DNA from: Clostridia bacterium
GTDB taxonomy: Bacteria > Bacillota > Clostridia > Christensenellales > UBA1242
Direction: 5' to 3'
Length of the DNA stretch: 48,051 bases
Assembly (NCBI GenBank): GCA_017464845.1
Contig: JAFTYD010000045.1
Location: forward strand, 1 to 48,051
Position numbers and translations under genes: made by a program
Shown here: in pieces, positions 10,668 to 18,857 of the stretch
Layout of the letters: each line of letters begins with the position of its first letter
How positions within the stretch are numbered: position 1 is the stretch's first letter
The notes under the pieces: model-generated
What the model was told of the DNA's origin: nothing
Databases searched by the model: none
What the model saw: only the letters and a program-made list of their open reading frames with translations

Positions 10668-11051
10668 TTATTTTATTAAATTTATTATGAAAAAAGCAAA
10701 CAAACAACCTAAAAATGAAGTAATAAAAACACCAATAATTAATATAAAAATATAGGTTATTTTGTTACATTTTGATTTTATTTTTTTTCCTGAAAGTTTG
10801 TTGTTTTGTTCTAATTCTTCAAAACCATTAGGCATAATTGCAAGACAAAAAACTTCGTCATCATCATATTTTATTGATATCATATCAAGTCTTTCTAGGT
10901 GATTTAAAATATGTTTTATTCCATCAAAATCAACTCTATAATTTTTTGGCATGGACATAATAATATCACTACATTCAATTATTTTATATGTTCCACCGGC
11001 ACACTCTTTTGATAAAATATTTAAGACTAATTTTGATTTAGTATCTAACAT
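10668..11051 (-). CDS. Small putative winged-helix protein with C-terminal membrane anchor
   Basis: This 127-aa protein is not assigned to a named family. Residues 1-80 read like a compact winged helix: LVLNILSKE, then DIIMSMP, then a helix (DFDGIKHILNHLERLDMISI) and a short beta wing ending in the MPNGFEELE segment. After a Lys-rich linker (KKIKSKCNK) comes one strong hydrophobic segment, about residues 98-125 (YIFILIIGVFITSFLGC), so the protein is probably membrane-tethered with a cytoplasmic DNA- or protein-binding head. The gene at 11145 on the opposite strand has the same architecture and similar length, and is probably a divergent paralogue. The region before the start (AAATAAAATT) shows no clear Shine-Dalgarno, so expression may be weak or the start uncertain. 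The DNA-binding role is inference. Confidence 0.6.
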   Translation of the reverse strand: MLDTKSKLVLNILSKECAGGTYKIIECSDIIMSMPKNYRVDFDGIKHILNHLERLDMISIKYDDDEVFCLAIMPNGFEELEQNNKLSGKKIKSKCNKITYIFILIIGVFITSFLGCLFAFFIINLIK

Positions 11052-11105
11052 AATTTTATTTTGTTTTTTTTAATTGTTTTTATACAAAAGATTAGTGTAC
11101 ATAAA

Positions 11106-11131
11106 TATTTATTTTATTCACAAAATAAATA
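11106..11131. promoter_or_regulatory. Perfect 10-bp inverted repeat, candidate operator between divergent genes
   Basis: TATTTATTTT (11106-11115), spacer ATTCAC, AAAATAAATA (11122-11131) is a perfect inverted repeat. It lies between the two divergent winged-helix genes, just before the ribosome site (AAGGTG, 11134-11139) of the rightward one. It could be an operator for one of those proteins. The arms are pure A/T in an AT-rich genome, so chance is a real alternative. Confidence 0.35.
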
Positions 11132-11144
11132 AAAAGGTGAAAAG

Positions 11145-11507
11145 TTGACTAAAAAAGAAAAGTTGGTTATGAAATATCTTTGTTTGAAATGTCAGAAAAA
11201 AAAGACATATCTTATTTCTCCGCAAGAAATAGCAGAACATCTTTCAAAAAAATTTGTTTTATCAGTTGCAGAAATTGATGAAATTATGGTTAAACTTTCT
11301 GATGAAAATTATATTGATTTTGTTGTATCTGAAAGCAAAAAAGGTTATTATTATTGTGTAACACTAAAAAAGTGTGGACAAACTTTTGAGGCAGATGCAA
11401 AAAAACAAAGAAAGATACTTATGCTACTTATTTTAAGAAGTATGTTTTTAGCAACAGTAAGTTTTGTTTTTGGTATTATCCTCAAAATTATTTTCAAAGG
11501 TGGATAA
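11145..11507 (+). CDS. Small putative winged-helix protein with C-terminal membrane anchor, coupled to uvrB
   Basis: This 120-aa protein is unassigned. Residues ~1-85 look like a winged helix: [12 protein letters not shown], then [13 protein letters not shown], then the [21 protein letters not shown] helix-strand, then a YYYCVTL wing. A Lys-rich stretch (ADAKKQRK) leads into one hydrophobic segment near residues 93-115. Architecture and size match the divergent gene ending at 10668. The start is TTG at 11145, chosen because AAGGTG sits just upstream and no better in-frame start precedes it. Its TAA stop overlaps the uvrB ATG by one base (TAATG), and the uvrB ribosome site lies in its last codons, so the two are translationally coupled. 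A regulatory or membrane-sensing role linked to uvrB is possible; nothing in the sequence proves it. Confidence 0.65.
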   Translation: MTKKEKLVMKYLCLKCQKKKTYLISPQEIAEHLSKKFVLSVAEIDEIMVKLSDENYIDFVVSESKKGYYYCVTLKKCGQTFEADAKKQRKILMLLILRSMFLATVSFVFGIILKIIFKGG

Positions 11508-13456
11508 TGAAAAAATTTGAATTAGTATCAAAATATAAACCATCAGGTGACCAACCTCAAGCAATTCAAAAACTTATTGATGGTATAAATGATGGGTTAA
11601 AGGATCAAGTGCTTTTGGGTGTAACTGGTAGTGGAAAGACTTTTACTATGGCAAATATAATTGCACAAACAAATAGACCTACTTTAGTTATTGCTCACAA
11701 TAAAACTCTTGCTGCTCAGTTATGTAATGAATTTAGAGAATTTTTTCCTAATAATAGAGTTGAATATTTTGTTTCATATTATGATTATTATCAACCAGAA
11801 GCATATATTGTTTCAACAGATACTTTTATCGAAAAAGATATGAGTATAAATGAAGAAATAGATAAACTTCGTTCTTCTGCGACATCATCGTTGCTTGAAA
11901 GAAATGATGTGATTGTTGTGGCTTCTGTTTCTTGTATATATGGGTTAGGTTCTCCTGAAGATTATTACAATTTACATATTGCTTTGAGAGAGGGTGATAT
12001 AATTGACAGAGATGATGTTATAAGGCAACTTATTAATATTCAATATACAAGAAATGATATAGATTTTAAGAGAACAACTTTTAGAGTTAAGGGTGATGTT
12101 CTTGATATATTTCCAGCAAACCAATCAGAAATGGCTATAAGAATTGAGTTTTTTGGAGATGAAATAGAAAAAATATATGAATTTGATCCTGTTACATCAA
12201 ATAAAATAAATGAGTTAAGTTATGTCGCTATTTATCCAGCAACTCAATATGTTGTTGGAAGTGAAAAGTTAAAAAGAGCAATAAGTGAAATTTCTCAAGA
12301 TAGGGAAATTGCAATAAAAAATTTTGAAGAACAATCAAAATTTATCGAAGCAGAAAGAATAGGACAAAGAGTTGCATATGATATTGAAATGATGAGTGAA
12401 ATTGGATATTGTAGTGGTATTGAAAACTATTCAAGATATTTTGATGGAAGAAAACCAGGAGAACCACCATTTACTTTAATGGATTATTTCCCACAAGGTT
12501 TTTTAACGATCATAGACGAAAGTCATATGACATTACCTCAAGTTAGGGCAATGTATAATGGTGATAAAGCTAGAAAAACATCGCTTGTTGAGTATGGTTT
12601 TAGACTTGAAGCAGCAAGAGATAATAGACCTTTAAAGTTTGAAGAATTTGAAAAAAAATTAGGACAAACAATTTTTGTTTCTGCAACACCAGCAAATTAT
12701 GAACTTGAAAAATCTTCACAAGTTGTTGAACAAGTAATAAGACCAACTGGGCTTTTAGATCCTATTGTTGAGGTAAAACCTATCACAAATCAAATAGAAG
12801 TTTTAATGCAAGAAATAGACAAAACTATTGCAAATAATTCAAGGGTACTTGTTACAACTTTAACAAAGAAAATGGCAGAAAGTTTAACTATTTATCTTTC
12901 AGAACATGGATATAAAGTTAAATATCTTCATTCTGAAATAGATACTATGGAAAGAGTTGAAATTATTAATAGCTTAAGAATGGGTGAGTTTGATGTACTT
13001 GTTGGTATAAATCTTTTAAGAGAAGGGCTTGATATGCCAGAGGTTGAATTAGTTTGTATTTTAGATGCAGATAAGGAAGGATTCTTAAGAAGTACAGGTG
13101 CTTTAATACAAACTATAGGAAGAGCAGCAAGAAATGAAAATGGAAGGGTTATAATGTTTGCTGATACTATAACTGATAGTATGAAAAAAGCAATTGATGA
13201 AACCAAGAGAAGAAGAGAATTACAAGAAAAATTTAATAAAAAACATGGAATTATACCAAAAACTATTATAAAAGATATAAAAAATACTCTTGAAATAACA
13301 AAAAAGGTTACAGATAATGAAATTAAATTAAAAGATATACCTAAAGAAATTGAAAAATTGACATCAATGATGAAGATAGCTTCATCATCTTTAGATTTTG
13401 AAAGAGCAATAGAATTAAGAAATAAAATTCAAGAATTAAAAAAGAAAATTAAATAA
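11507..13456 (+). CDS. uvrB: UvrABC excinuclease subunit B
   Basis: UvrB is the DNA-damage verification helicase-like subunit of nucleotide excision repair; UvrA loads it onto lesions and it then recruits UvrC. At 649 aa it is family length. Visible landmarks: the N-terminal [12 protein letters not shown] box, Walker A GVTGSGKT at residues 38-45, the beta-hairpin region with [11 protein letters not shown], the Walker B-type [10 protein letters not shown], helicase motifs [18 protein letters not shown] and [13 protein letters not shown], the motif VI region QTIGRAARN, and a C-terminal UVR domain (residues ~610-645, ending [14 protein letters not shown]) that contacts UvrC. Translation is coupled to the upstream winged-helix/membrane gene by a one-base overlap, with AAAGGTGG as ribosome site. 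No GAAC-N4-GTTC type LexA box is visible upstream. uvrA is not adjacent; about 2.4 kb of other DNA separates them. Confidence 0.98.
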   Translation: MKKFELVSKYKPSGDQPQAIQKLIDGINDGLKDQVLLGVTGSGKTFTMANIIAQTNRPTLVIAHNKTLAAQLCNEFREFFPNNRVEYFVSYYDYYQPEAYIVSTDTFIEKDMSINEEIDKLRSSATSSLLERNDVIVVASVSCIYGLGSPEDYYNLHIALREGDIIDRDDVIRQLINIQYTRNDIDFKRTTFRVKGDVLDIFPANQSEMAIRIEFFGDEIEKIYEFDPVTSNKINELSYVAIYPATQYVVGSEKLKRAISEISQDREIAIKNFEEQSKFIEAERIGQRVAYDIEMMSEIGYCSGIENYSRYFDGRKPGEPPFTLMDYFPQGFLTIIDESHMTLPQVRAMYNGDKARKTSLVEYGFRLEAARDNRPLKFEEFEKKLGQTIFVSATPANYELEKSSQVVEQVIRPTGLLDPIVEVKPITNQIEVLMQEIDKTIANNSRVLVTTLTKKMAESLTIYLSEHGYKVKYLHSEIDTMERVEIINSLRMGEFDVLVGINLLREGLDMPEVELVCILDADKEGFLRSTGALIQTIGRAARNENGRVIMFADTITDSMKKAIDETKRRRELQEKFNKKHGIIPKTIIKDIKNTLEITKKVTDNEIKLKDIPKEIEKLTSMMKIASSSLDFERAIELRNKIQELKKKIK

Positions 13457-13519
13457 TATTTGATTTTTACAATTAATTTTAATATTAATATCGGAACTTT
13501 TGTTTTTATGTAATAAGGG

Positions 13520-13548
13520 TTGACATTTATATTTGAATCATATATAAT
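13520..13548 (+). promoter_or_regulatory. Consensus sigma-A promoter for the putative small RNA
   Basis: TTGACA at 13520-13525, a 17-base spacer and TATAAT at 13543-13548 match the vegetative consensus at all twelve positions. The predicted start is about 13554-13556, exactly where a stem with the RNA's 3' end begins. No rightward reading frame follows. Confidence 0.85.
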
Positions 13549-13553
13549 TTTTT

Positions 13554-13640
13554 AGAACGTTGGGTGAAAAGCAAACTTATTTGCCAATCCGTAATCAATA
13601 ACCAATGCAATAAGCTCGTGTTATTTCGTTCTTTTTTTAT
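13554..13640 (+). ncRNA. Putative stand-alone small RNA, about 80-87 nt, unknown class
   Basis: The region lies directly behind a perfect promoter and contains no rightward ORF with a ribosome site. The predicted 5' end AGAACG (13554-13559) is the exact complement of CGTTCT (13627-13632), which is followed by T7-A-T6, so the two ends can close a stem ahead of a U-tract. Inside is a hairpin GCAAA-CTTA-TTTGC (13571-13584), and a possible TTGG (13560-13563) with CCAA (13602-13605) pairing. I looked for and did not find the signatures of SRP RNA, 6S RNA, tmRNA, a tRNA or common riboswitches. It overlaps the 3' end of the convergent 106-aa gene by about 20 bases, so antisense action on that gene is one possibility. 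Existence is inferred from promoter plus terminator geometry; function is unknown. Confidence 0.55.
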
Positions 13641-13941
13641 TTTTTAATTTATTTATTTTTAACTTATCAGTAATTGAAAATTGCCAACCAACATATTTCT
13701 TTTTTAATTTGTTGGTTTTTTCTTTTTCTGAATAAGGTTTAACATAAGCACATCTTTTATCTTTTGGATTAGGATTTTTGTCTAACTTTATATTTTTTGT
13801 GCTTTGTGTAATTGCAGAATGAGTAATTCCAATAAGTTTATATTCATTATCAACACGAGCATAAAAATATGCAGGATGTCCATTTGTTTTATTTTTTCTA
13901 AACTCATTCTTTGGAATTTCTTTTTGTTTTTTAACTTTCAA
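13621..13941 (-). CDS. Small very basic orphan protein, 106 aa
   Basis: I do not recognise the family. The protein is Lys-rich throughout. The centre has ordered-looking motifs, NGHPAYFYARVDNEYKLIG, then THSAITQSTKNIKLDKNPNP, then an AYVKP segment and YVGWQF. The ends are low-complexity Lys/Asn (NKLKNKKRTK). A nucleic-acid-binding role would suit the charge but is a guess. The start is TTG (complement of 13939-13941), supported by a strong AAGGAG eight bases upstream; no ATG is available. That AAGGAG follows at once on the stop codon of the broken upstream reading frame (TAATAAGGAG), so the two were probably one operon. It is convergent with, and slightly overlaps, the putative small RNA. The setting between uvrB and the next operon suggests a small acquired islet. 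Confidence 0.6.
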   Translation of the reverse strand: MKVKKQKEIPKNEFRKNKTNGHPAYFYARVDNEYKLIGITHSAITQSTKNIKLDKNPNPKDKRCAYVKPYSEKEKTNKLKKKYVGWQFSITDKLKINKLKNKKRTK

Positions 13942-13956
13942 ATATATATCTCCTTA

Positions 13957-14125
13957 TTATGCAGTTTTTCTTTTGTAACTTGGATGTTTACTTTTAAAAG
14001 CTTTACAGGAATCGGAACGACAAGCTAAATATCCAGATCTCCAAGCTAACTGATTTTTACTTAACTTCTTTTTGTTTACCAGTCTTTTTATCTAATTTAA
14101 TTTCACCAGTATTAGTAAAAAATTT
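13957..14125 (-). pseudogene. Frameshifted remnant of a small Lys-rich protein gene
   Basis: Two overlapping leftward frames read like one short protein. One (14125 down to a TAA at 14057-14059) gives KFFTNTGEIKLDKKTGKQKE. The other (14091 down to the TAA at 13957-13959) gives KKLSKNQLAWRSGYLACRSD followed by SCKAFKSKHPSYKRKTA. A one-base indel in the A-rich stretch around 14068-14078 would join them. Neither frame has an ATG, GTG or TTG start with a ribosome site, and the first is preceded directly by a stop, so the 5' end is also damaged. Its stop abuts the ribosome site of the 106-aa gene, which implies a former two-gene operon. A sequencing error or programmed frameshift remains possible. 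Family unknown. Confidence 0.5.
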
Positions 14126-14194
14126 TTAGTTGTTATTTCACTCTTACACAGATTATATAAAAACAATATAAAAGAAATTTAAATTGAATTGATA

Positions 14195-14223
14195 TTGACA
14201 ATTATATTGCCTTTTGTTATAAT
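14195..14223 (+). promoter_or_regulatory. Consensus sigma-A promoter of the transglutaminase-like gene
   Basis: TTGACA at 14195-14200, 17 bases, TATAAT at 14218-14223. The predicted start near 14230 gives a leader of about 20 bases before the ATG at 14249, and rules out an upstream TTG at 14189 as translation start. Confidence 0.85.
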
Positions 14224-14248
14224 TATTTTAAGGAAAAAGAGGTGGAAA

Positions 14249-15832
14249 ATGGCTATTGATTTGTTTTATAAAATACAAAAAATTAGAAATGAAAAAGATA
14301 TGCAAAGTTTTCTTTTAAATTTTGAAAATAAAAAAGATAGCAAAATTTTTATTAATTTTCCATACTATAATGCAGAATCTGTAAAATTAATAAAGAAATT
14401 TGTTTTGGACTTAAAGAAAAAGGGGTACGACTTTGAAAGCAAAGATATCTATATAGATTGTGGACAAAGCGAAGTTTTTAGAGATAAAACCTTTACAAAA
14501 GAAGAATGTGAAAATCTTGCTGAACTTGAGGAATATGTTTGGAACAAAGATGGAAATTTAGCTTTTAAAAATTCAAATACACCAACAGGTTTAGTTCATT
14601 CACTTGATCAAATTTTAAATGCTAGCAATCAAATTAATGATGTTTCTAAAAAAATTAATTCTCTTAACTTATCACCATTTGAAAAGTTTATGATGGCTTA
14701 TGATTATGTTAGTAACAGAATATATAAGGAATCAACAAAAAGTTTTAGAAATTCAAGAGATCTTATTGCAATAATGAACGGAGATGAAATTGTATGCGAA
14801 GGGTATGCAAATTTGTTAAAAGTTTTGTGCGATAAGATTGGTGTAGATTGTTTAGTTCAAAGAGCTTATATGCATGAACCTTATAATGGAAGTCATGCTT
14901 GTAATGTTGTATACTTGAAAGATGAAAAATATGGTATCAATGGTGTTTACTATGCTGATGCGTGTTTTGATTCAAGAGAAAAAGATGATGTAAATAAAAG
15001 ATTTTTACATTGTTTAGTTCCACTTAATGATGTTAATAATATGTTAACAAAAATTGATATAGAATCTAACGATTATTTAAATTATTTATATGACGATTTT
15101 GATATTGAAGATAAAGAAAAAGCACTTTTAGATGACTTTGTTCCAATGGGGTATGAAGCTTCAAAATTTGTTAAAAATGTAAGTGGAGTTTTGAAACTTG
15201 GTACAAATTTCTCTTCAAGATCATTTACATCAGAAAGAGTGTATATTGATCTCAAACAAAAAAATTATGATAAATTGATAAATTATTTCAAAAATAATGA
15301 TAAAAAATACCAAGTTATGGACCCATATTTAAGTGAAACAATACTTTTAAGAAATTTAGCATTAAGTTATACGCTTGATTCAGATATAAGTAAATTTGAA
15401 GATTTGATTGAAGAGAATTTTGAAGTATTTGAATATGAAAGTAAAACAACACATAAAGAATTGAAAGAAATGACAGGGTATGAAATTCTTGCAAGAATAA
15501 AGGAAAAAGTTGTTGAAGGATTTAGTTCAGAAAAGTTTGAAGAAGATATAAAATTCTTTGAAACAGAAACTGAACAAAAGAATCTAAGAAGTAATCTTTT
15601 TGGTATGAGAAGTCACTCAAAACCTATTGAACTTGATAAATATAGGGAAGCATATAAAACATATTTAGAAAAAGTTGGTTTTGAAGGGGATATTGATAAA
15701 AAGGTTGAAGATACCATAAAATATAATACAGACTTGGCAGAGTTTGTTTATAAACCTGAAGCAACAAATTGCTTTATGAAAAACAGTATGGTTGCAACTA
15801 AACAAACAAAAGAAATTGAAATTGGAAAGTGA
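14249..15832 (+). CDS. Cytoplasmic transglutaminase-like superfamily protein
   Basis: This 527-aa protein has the papain-like triad spacing of the transglutaminase-like fold: Cys183 in DEIVCEGYANLLKVLC, His216 in NGSHACNVVYL and Asp237 in YYADACFDS. The flanking pattern (a helix after the Cys, strands carrying His and Asp) also fits. Members of the superfamily are peptidases, cross-linkers or inactive scaffolds, so the substrate cannot be named. The N-terminal ~140 residues and C-terminal ~250 residues are charged, Glu/Lys-rich, mostly helical and unrecognised. There is no signal peptide or membrane segment, so it acts inside the cell. The ATG at 14249 is chosen over an in-frame TTG at 14189 because the promoter lies between them and AGAGGTGG precedes the ATG. 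It is a single-gene unit with its own promoter and a terminator that contains the stop codon. Confidence 0.75.
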   Translation: MAIDLFYKIQKIRNEKDMQSFLLNFENKKDSKIFINFPYYNAESVKLIKKFVLDLKKKGYDFESKDIYIDCGQSEVFRDKTFTKEECENLAELEEYVWNKDGNLAFKNSNTPTGLVHSLDQILNASNQINDVSKKINSLNLSPFEKFMMAYDYVSNRIYKESTKSFRNSRDLIAIMNGDEIVCEGYANLLKVLCDKIGVDCLVQRAYMHEPYNGSHACNVVYLKDEKYGINGVYYADACFDSREKDDVNKRFLHCLVPLNDVNNMLTKIDIESNDYLNYLYDDFDIEDKEKALLDDFVPMGYEASKFVKNVSGVLKLGTNFSSRSFTSERVYIDLKQKNYDKLINYFKNNDKKYQVMDPYLSETILLRNLALSYTLDSDISKFEDLIEENFEVFEYESKTTHKELKEMTGYEILARIKEKVVEGFSSEKFEEDIKFFETETEQKNLRSNLFGMRSHSKPIELDKYREAYKTYLEKVGFEGDIDKKVEDTIKYNTDLAEFVYKPEATNCFMKNSMVATKQTKEIEIGK

Positions 15833-15853
15833 GATAAATATCTCACTTTTTTT
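15826..15853 (+). terminator. Intrinsic terminator containing the stop codon of the upstream gene
   Basis: AAAGTGAGATA (15826-15836), a two-base gap, TATCTCACTTT (15839-15849) and a T-run. The TGA stop at 15830-15832 is in the 5' arm. Confidence 0.9.
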
Positions 15854-15892
15854 ATTTTCGCTCTTAAATTTATTTTAAAATTATTAATAATG

Positions 15893-15901
15893 TGTTATAA
15901 T
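15893..15901 (+). promoter_or_regulatory. Extended -10 promoter of uvrA, giving a leaderless mRNA
   Basis: TGT-TATAAT is a full extended -10 element; the -35 region is poor. The -10 ends only 7 bases before the uvrA ATG at 15909, so the transcript should begin at or within a base or two of the start codon. Confidence 0.7.
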
Positions 15902-15908
15902 TTTTATT

Positions 15909-18722
15909 ATGAAAAATTCGATAAAAATTTATGGAGCAAAAGAAAATAATTTAAAAAATATAGATCTTGAAATTCCAAGAGATAAACTTGTTGTTTTTAC
16001 AGGGGTTAGTGGTTCTGGAAAAAGTTCGCTTGCATTTGGTACGATTTTTGCAGAAGGGCAAAGAAGATATATGGAAAGTTTATCTTCATATGCTAGACAG
16101 TTTTTAGGACAAAGTCAAAAGCCTGATGTTGAAAGAATTGATGGACTTTCTCCTGCTATTTCTATAGATCAAAAAACAACAAATCATAATCCAAGATCAA
16201 CAGTTGGAACAGTTACTGAAATATATGATTATCTTAGATTGCTTTTTGCAAGAGTGGGAACACCTTATTGTCCAAATTGTAATAAACCTATTGAACAATT
16301 ATCAATAGATCAAATTGTTGATAAAATTAAGGAAAATGGTGAAGGAGAAAAAATTACAATTTTAGCTCCGGTTATTAGAGGACAAAAGGGTACTCATGCA
16401 AAATTAATTGAACGACTTAAAAAAGATGGTTTTGTTAGAGTTGAAATTGATGGAGAAATTTATTCCCTTGATGATAATATAAGCTTAGATAAAAATATAA
16501 AACATAACATAAGTGTTGTGATTGATAGAATTATATTAAAAGAAGGTAAGGATTCAAGACTTACAGGAAGTATTGAAACTGCAATAAAATTAAGCGAAGG
16601 GTTGATTATTGCTTCAATAGAAAATGATAAAACTTTGTATAGTGTAAATTATGCTTGTCCTGATTGTGGTTGGGCACTTGAAGAAATTACACCAAGATTA
16701 TTTTCTTTCAATGCTCCATATGGGGCTTGTCCACATTGTTCTGGTCTTGGATTTACTCTTGATATTGATGAAAGTCTTGTGCTTAAAAATTCTCATCTTA
16801 GTATCAATGAAGGTGCTTTAAATATAACAGGCTGGCGTATGGATGAAGGTACAATGGCGTATCAATATTTACATGCGATTTCAGAAATGTACAATATTGA
16901 TTTAGATGTTCCAGTAAAAGATTTACCAAGGGAACAATTGGATATAATTTTGTATGGATCAAAACAAGATAAAGTTGAGATTGTTGTATATAATTATGGA
17001 AGTCCAAGAAAGATTCAAGTTGCTTATGAAGGAATTATTAATAACTTAAAAAGAAGATATGATGAAAGCAAAAGCGAATATGTCAAGTTTGAAATTGGCA
17101 AATTTATGAGAGAACAAAAATGTAAAGTTTGTAAAGGAAAAAGATTAAATCCTTCTGCTCTTTCAGTTAAAATTGACGGTAAAGATATTTCAGAAATATG
17201 TAATATTAGTGTAAGAAATTTGTTGAATTATTTTAACGAAATTAAATTTGATGTAACAAGAACACAAATTGCAGAAAGTATATTAAAAGAAATAAAAGCA
17301 CGCTTAAAGTTTTTGAATGATGTAGGTTTATCTTATCTTACATTATCAAGGTCAGCAGAAACTTTATCAGGTGGAGAAGCTCAAAGAATTAGACTTGCTA
17401 CACAGATTGGAAGTGGACTTGTTGGAGTGTTGTATATTCTTGATGAACCAAGTATTGGATTGCATCAAAGAGATAATGAAAGGTTGTTAAATACACTTAG
17501 AAATCTTAGAGATTTAGGGAATACTTTAATTGTTGTAGAGCACGATGAAGATACAATGAGAGAAGCAGACTTTATTGTTGATGTTGGACCTTTTGCTGGT
17601 GTTCATGGTGGAGAAATTGTAGCGGCTGGAACAGTTGAAGAAATTATGAAAAATCCTAATTCAATAACTGGAAAATTTTTGAGTGGAAAAGAAAAAATTG
17701 ACATACCAAATACAAGAAGAAAACCAAAAGATTATTTAAAAATTTTTGGTGCAAAAGAGAATAATTTAAAGAATATAAATGTTGATATTCCGCTAGGTGT
17801 TTTAACAGCAGTAACAGGTGTTTCTGGTAGTGGAAAATCAAGTCTTGTAAATAATATTGTTTATCCGTATTTATCAAATACATTAAATAGAAGTAAACTT
17901 GAACTTGGTAAGTTTGATAGGATTGAAAATGTTGAAAAATTGGACAAGGTTATATGTATTGACCAAGCTCCAATTGGTAGAACTCCAAGAAGTAATCCGG
18001 CAACATATACGGGTGTTTTTACAGCTATTAGAGATTTGTTTGCATCAACTTTAGAAGCAAAAGCAAGAGGTTACAAAAGTGGTAGATTTTCTTTCAATAT
18101 AAAAGGTGGAAGATGTGAATCTTGTGAAGGTGCAGGAGTTAAAGAAATTGAAATGTTCTTCTTGCCAGATGTTACAATTCCTTGTGAAGTTTGTAAAGGT
18201 AAAAGATATAATAGAGAAACTTTAGAAGTCAAATATAAAGGCAAAACAATTGCAGATGTTCTTGATATGACGGTTGAAGAAGCTCTTAAATTTTTTGAAA
18301 ATATTCCTACAATAAAAAATAAAATGCAAGCACTTTTTGATGTTGGTTTATCGTATATAAAATTAGGACAATCTGCTACAACTTTATCAGGTGGAGAAGC
18401 ACAAAGAGTTAAACTTGCAACAGAACTTTCTAAAAGAGAAACTGGAAAAACAATGTATATTTTAGATGAACCTACAACAGGTCTTCATAGTTATGATGTT
18501 AAAAAATTAATTTCAATTTTAGATAGATTAATAGGTAATGGAAATTCTGTTTTAATAATTGAACATAACCTTGATGTAATAAAATGTGCTGACTACTTAA
18601 TTGATATAGGACCAGAAGGTGGTGATGAAGGTGGAACAATTATTGCGACTGGTACACCTGAAGAAATTGCAAATGTAAAGGAAAGTTATACTGGAAAATT
18701 CTTAAAAAACATCTTAAAATAA
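15909..18722 (+). CDS. uvrA: UvrABC excinuclease subunit A
   Basis: UvrA is the dimeric ABC-type ATPase that finds bulky DNA lesions and loads UvrB. At 937 aa it is full length with two nucleotide-binding halves: Walker A GVSGSGKS at residues 32-39 and 637-644, and two LSGGEAQR signatures followed by [10 protein letters not shown] and [11 protein letters not shown]alker B/D-loop segments. Zinc-site cysteine pairs are in place: CPNC in the first half, CPDCGW with [16 protein letters not shown], and in the second half CESCEGAG with CEVCKGKR. The ATG lies directly behind an extended -10, with TTTTTATT and no Shine-Dalgarno in front, so it is probably translated from a leaderless mRNA. In many Firmicutes uvrB and uvrA adjoin; here they are split by an islet and the transglutaminase-like gene. 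A terminator follows at 18777. Confidence 0.98.
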   Translation: MKNSIKIYGAKENNLKNIDLEIPRDKLVVFTGVSGSGKSSLAFGTIFAEGQRRYMESLSSYARQFLGQSQKPDVERIDGLSPAISIDQKTTNHNPRSTVGTVTEIYDYLRLLFARVGTPYCPNCNKPIEQLSIDQIVDKIKENGEGEKITILAPVIRGQKGTHAKLIERLKKDGFVRVEIDGEIYSLDDNISLDKNIKHNISVVIDRIILKEGKDSRLTGSIETAIKLSEGLIIASIENDKTLYSVNYACPDCGWALEEITPRLFSFNAPYGACPHCSGLGFTLDIDESLVLKNSHLSINEGALNITGWRMDEGTMAYQYLHAISEMYNIDLDVPVKDLPREQLDIILYGSKQDKVEIVVYNYGSPRKIQVAYEGIINNLKRRYDESKSEYVKFEIGKFMREQKCKVCKGKRLNPSALSVKIDGKDISEICNISVRNLLNYFNEIKFDVTRTQIAESILKEIKARLKFLNDVGLSYLTLSRSAETLSGGEAQRIRLATQIGSGLVGVLYILDEPSIGLHQRDNERLLNTLRNLRDLGNTLIVVEHDEDTMREADFIVDVGPFAGVHGGEIVAAGTVEEIMKNPNSITGKFLSGKEKIDIPNTRRKPKDYLKIFGAKENNLKNINVDIPLGVLTAVTGVSGSGKSSLVNNIVYPYLSNTLNRSKLELGKFDRIENVEKLDKVICIDQAPIGRTPRSNPATYTGVFTAIRDLFASTLEAKARGYKSGRFSFNIKGGRCESCEGAGVKEIEMFFLPDVTIPCEVCKGKRYNRETLEVKYKGKTIADVLDMTVEEALKFFENIPTIKNKMQALFDVGLSYIKLGQSATTLSGGEAQRVKLATELSKRETGKTMYILDEPTTGLHSYDVKKLISILDRLIGNGNSVLIIEHNLDVIKCADYLIDIGPEGGDEGGTIIATGTPEEIANVKESYTGKFLKNILK

Positions 18723-18776
18723 TTGAAAAATAAGTAAAAAACTTTAATTTTTAGATGTTTTTATAAAAATAAAATT

Positions 18777-18806
18777 ATAGAGATAAATTTTTATCTCTAT
18801 TTTTTA
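18777..18806 (+). terminator. Intrinsic terminator of uvrA
   Basis: ATAGAGATAAA (18777-18787), loop TT, TTTATCTCTAT (18790-18800), then T6. Confidence 0.88.
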
Positions 18807-18819
18807 TTAATACTTTTAA

Positions 18820-18848
18820 TTGACATAATGATTAAAAAGTGCTAAAAT
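18820..18848 (+). promoter_or_regulatory. Promoter of the walJ-type gene, giving a leaderless mRNA
   Basis: TTGACA at 18820-18825, 17-base spacer, TAAAAT at 18843-18848. The predicted start is about 18855, within roughly three bases of the ATG at 18858. Confidence 0.8.
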
Positions 18849-18857
18849 TTAAAACCG

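Noticed and set aside
13554..13640. Small RNA as SRP RNA, 6S RNA, tmRNA or tRNA
   Set aside because: Lacks the SRP GGAA apical motif, is too short for 6S or tmRNA, and has no T-loop, anticodon arm or CCA-type end.
13804..14028. Rightward 74-aa Cys/Phe-rich reading frame
   Set aside because: Antisense to the 106-aa gene and its upstream remnant; no ribosome site.
14189..14248. Longer start (TTG at 14189) for the transglutaminase-like gene, adding a hydrophobic N-terminus
   Set aside because: The consensus promoter at 14195-14223 lies inside that extension, and the ATG at 14249 has its own ribosome site. The apparent hydrophobic leader is promoter DNA.
15826..15853. TGA as a tryptophan codon (Mollicutes-type code)
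   Set aside because: TGA ends the transglutaminase-like gene inside a terminator, and Trp is written TGG throughout.
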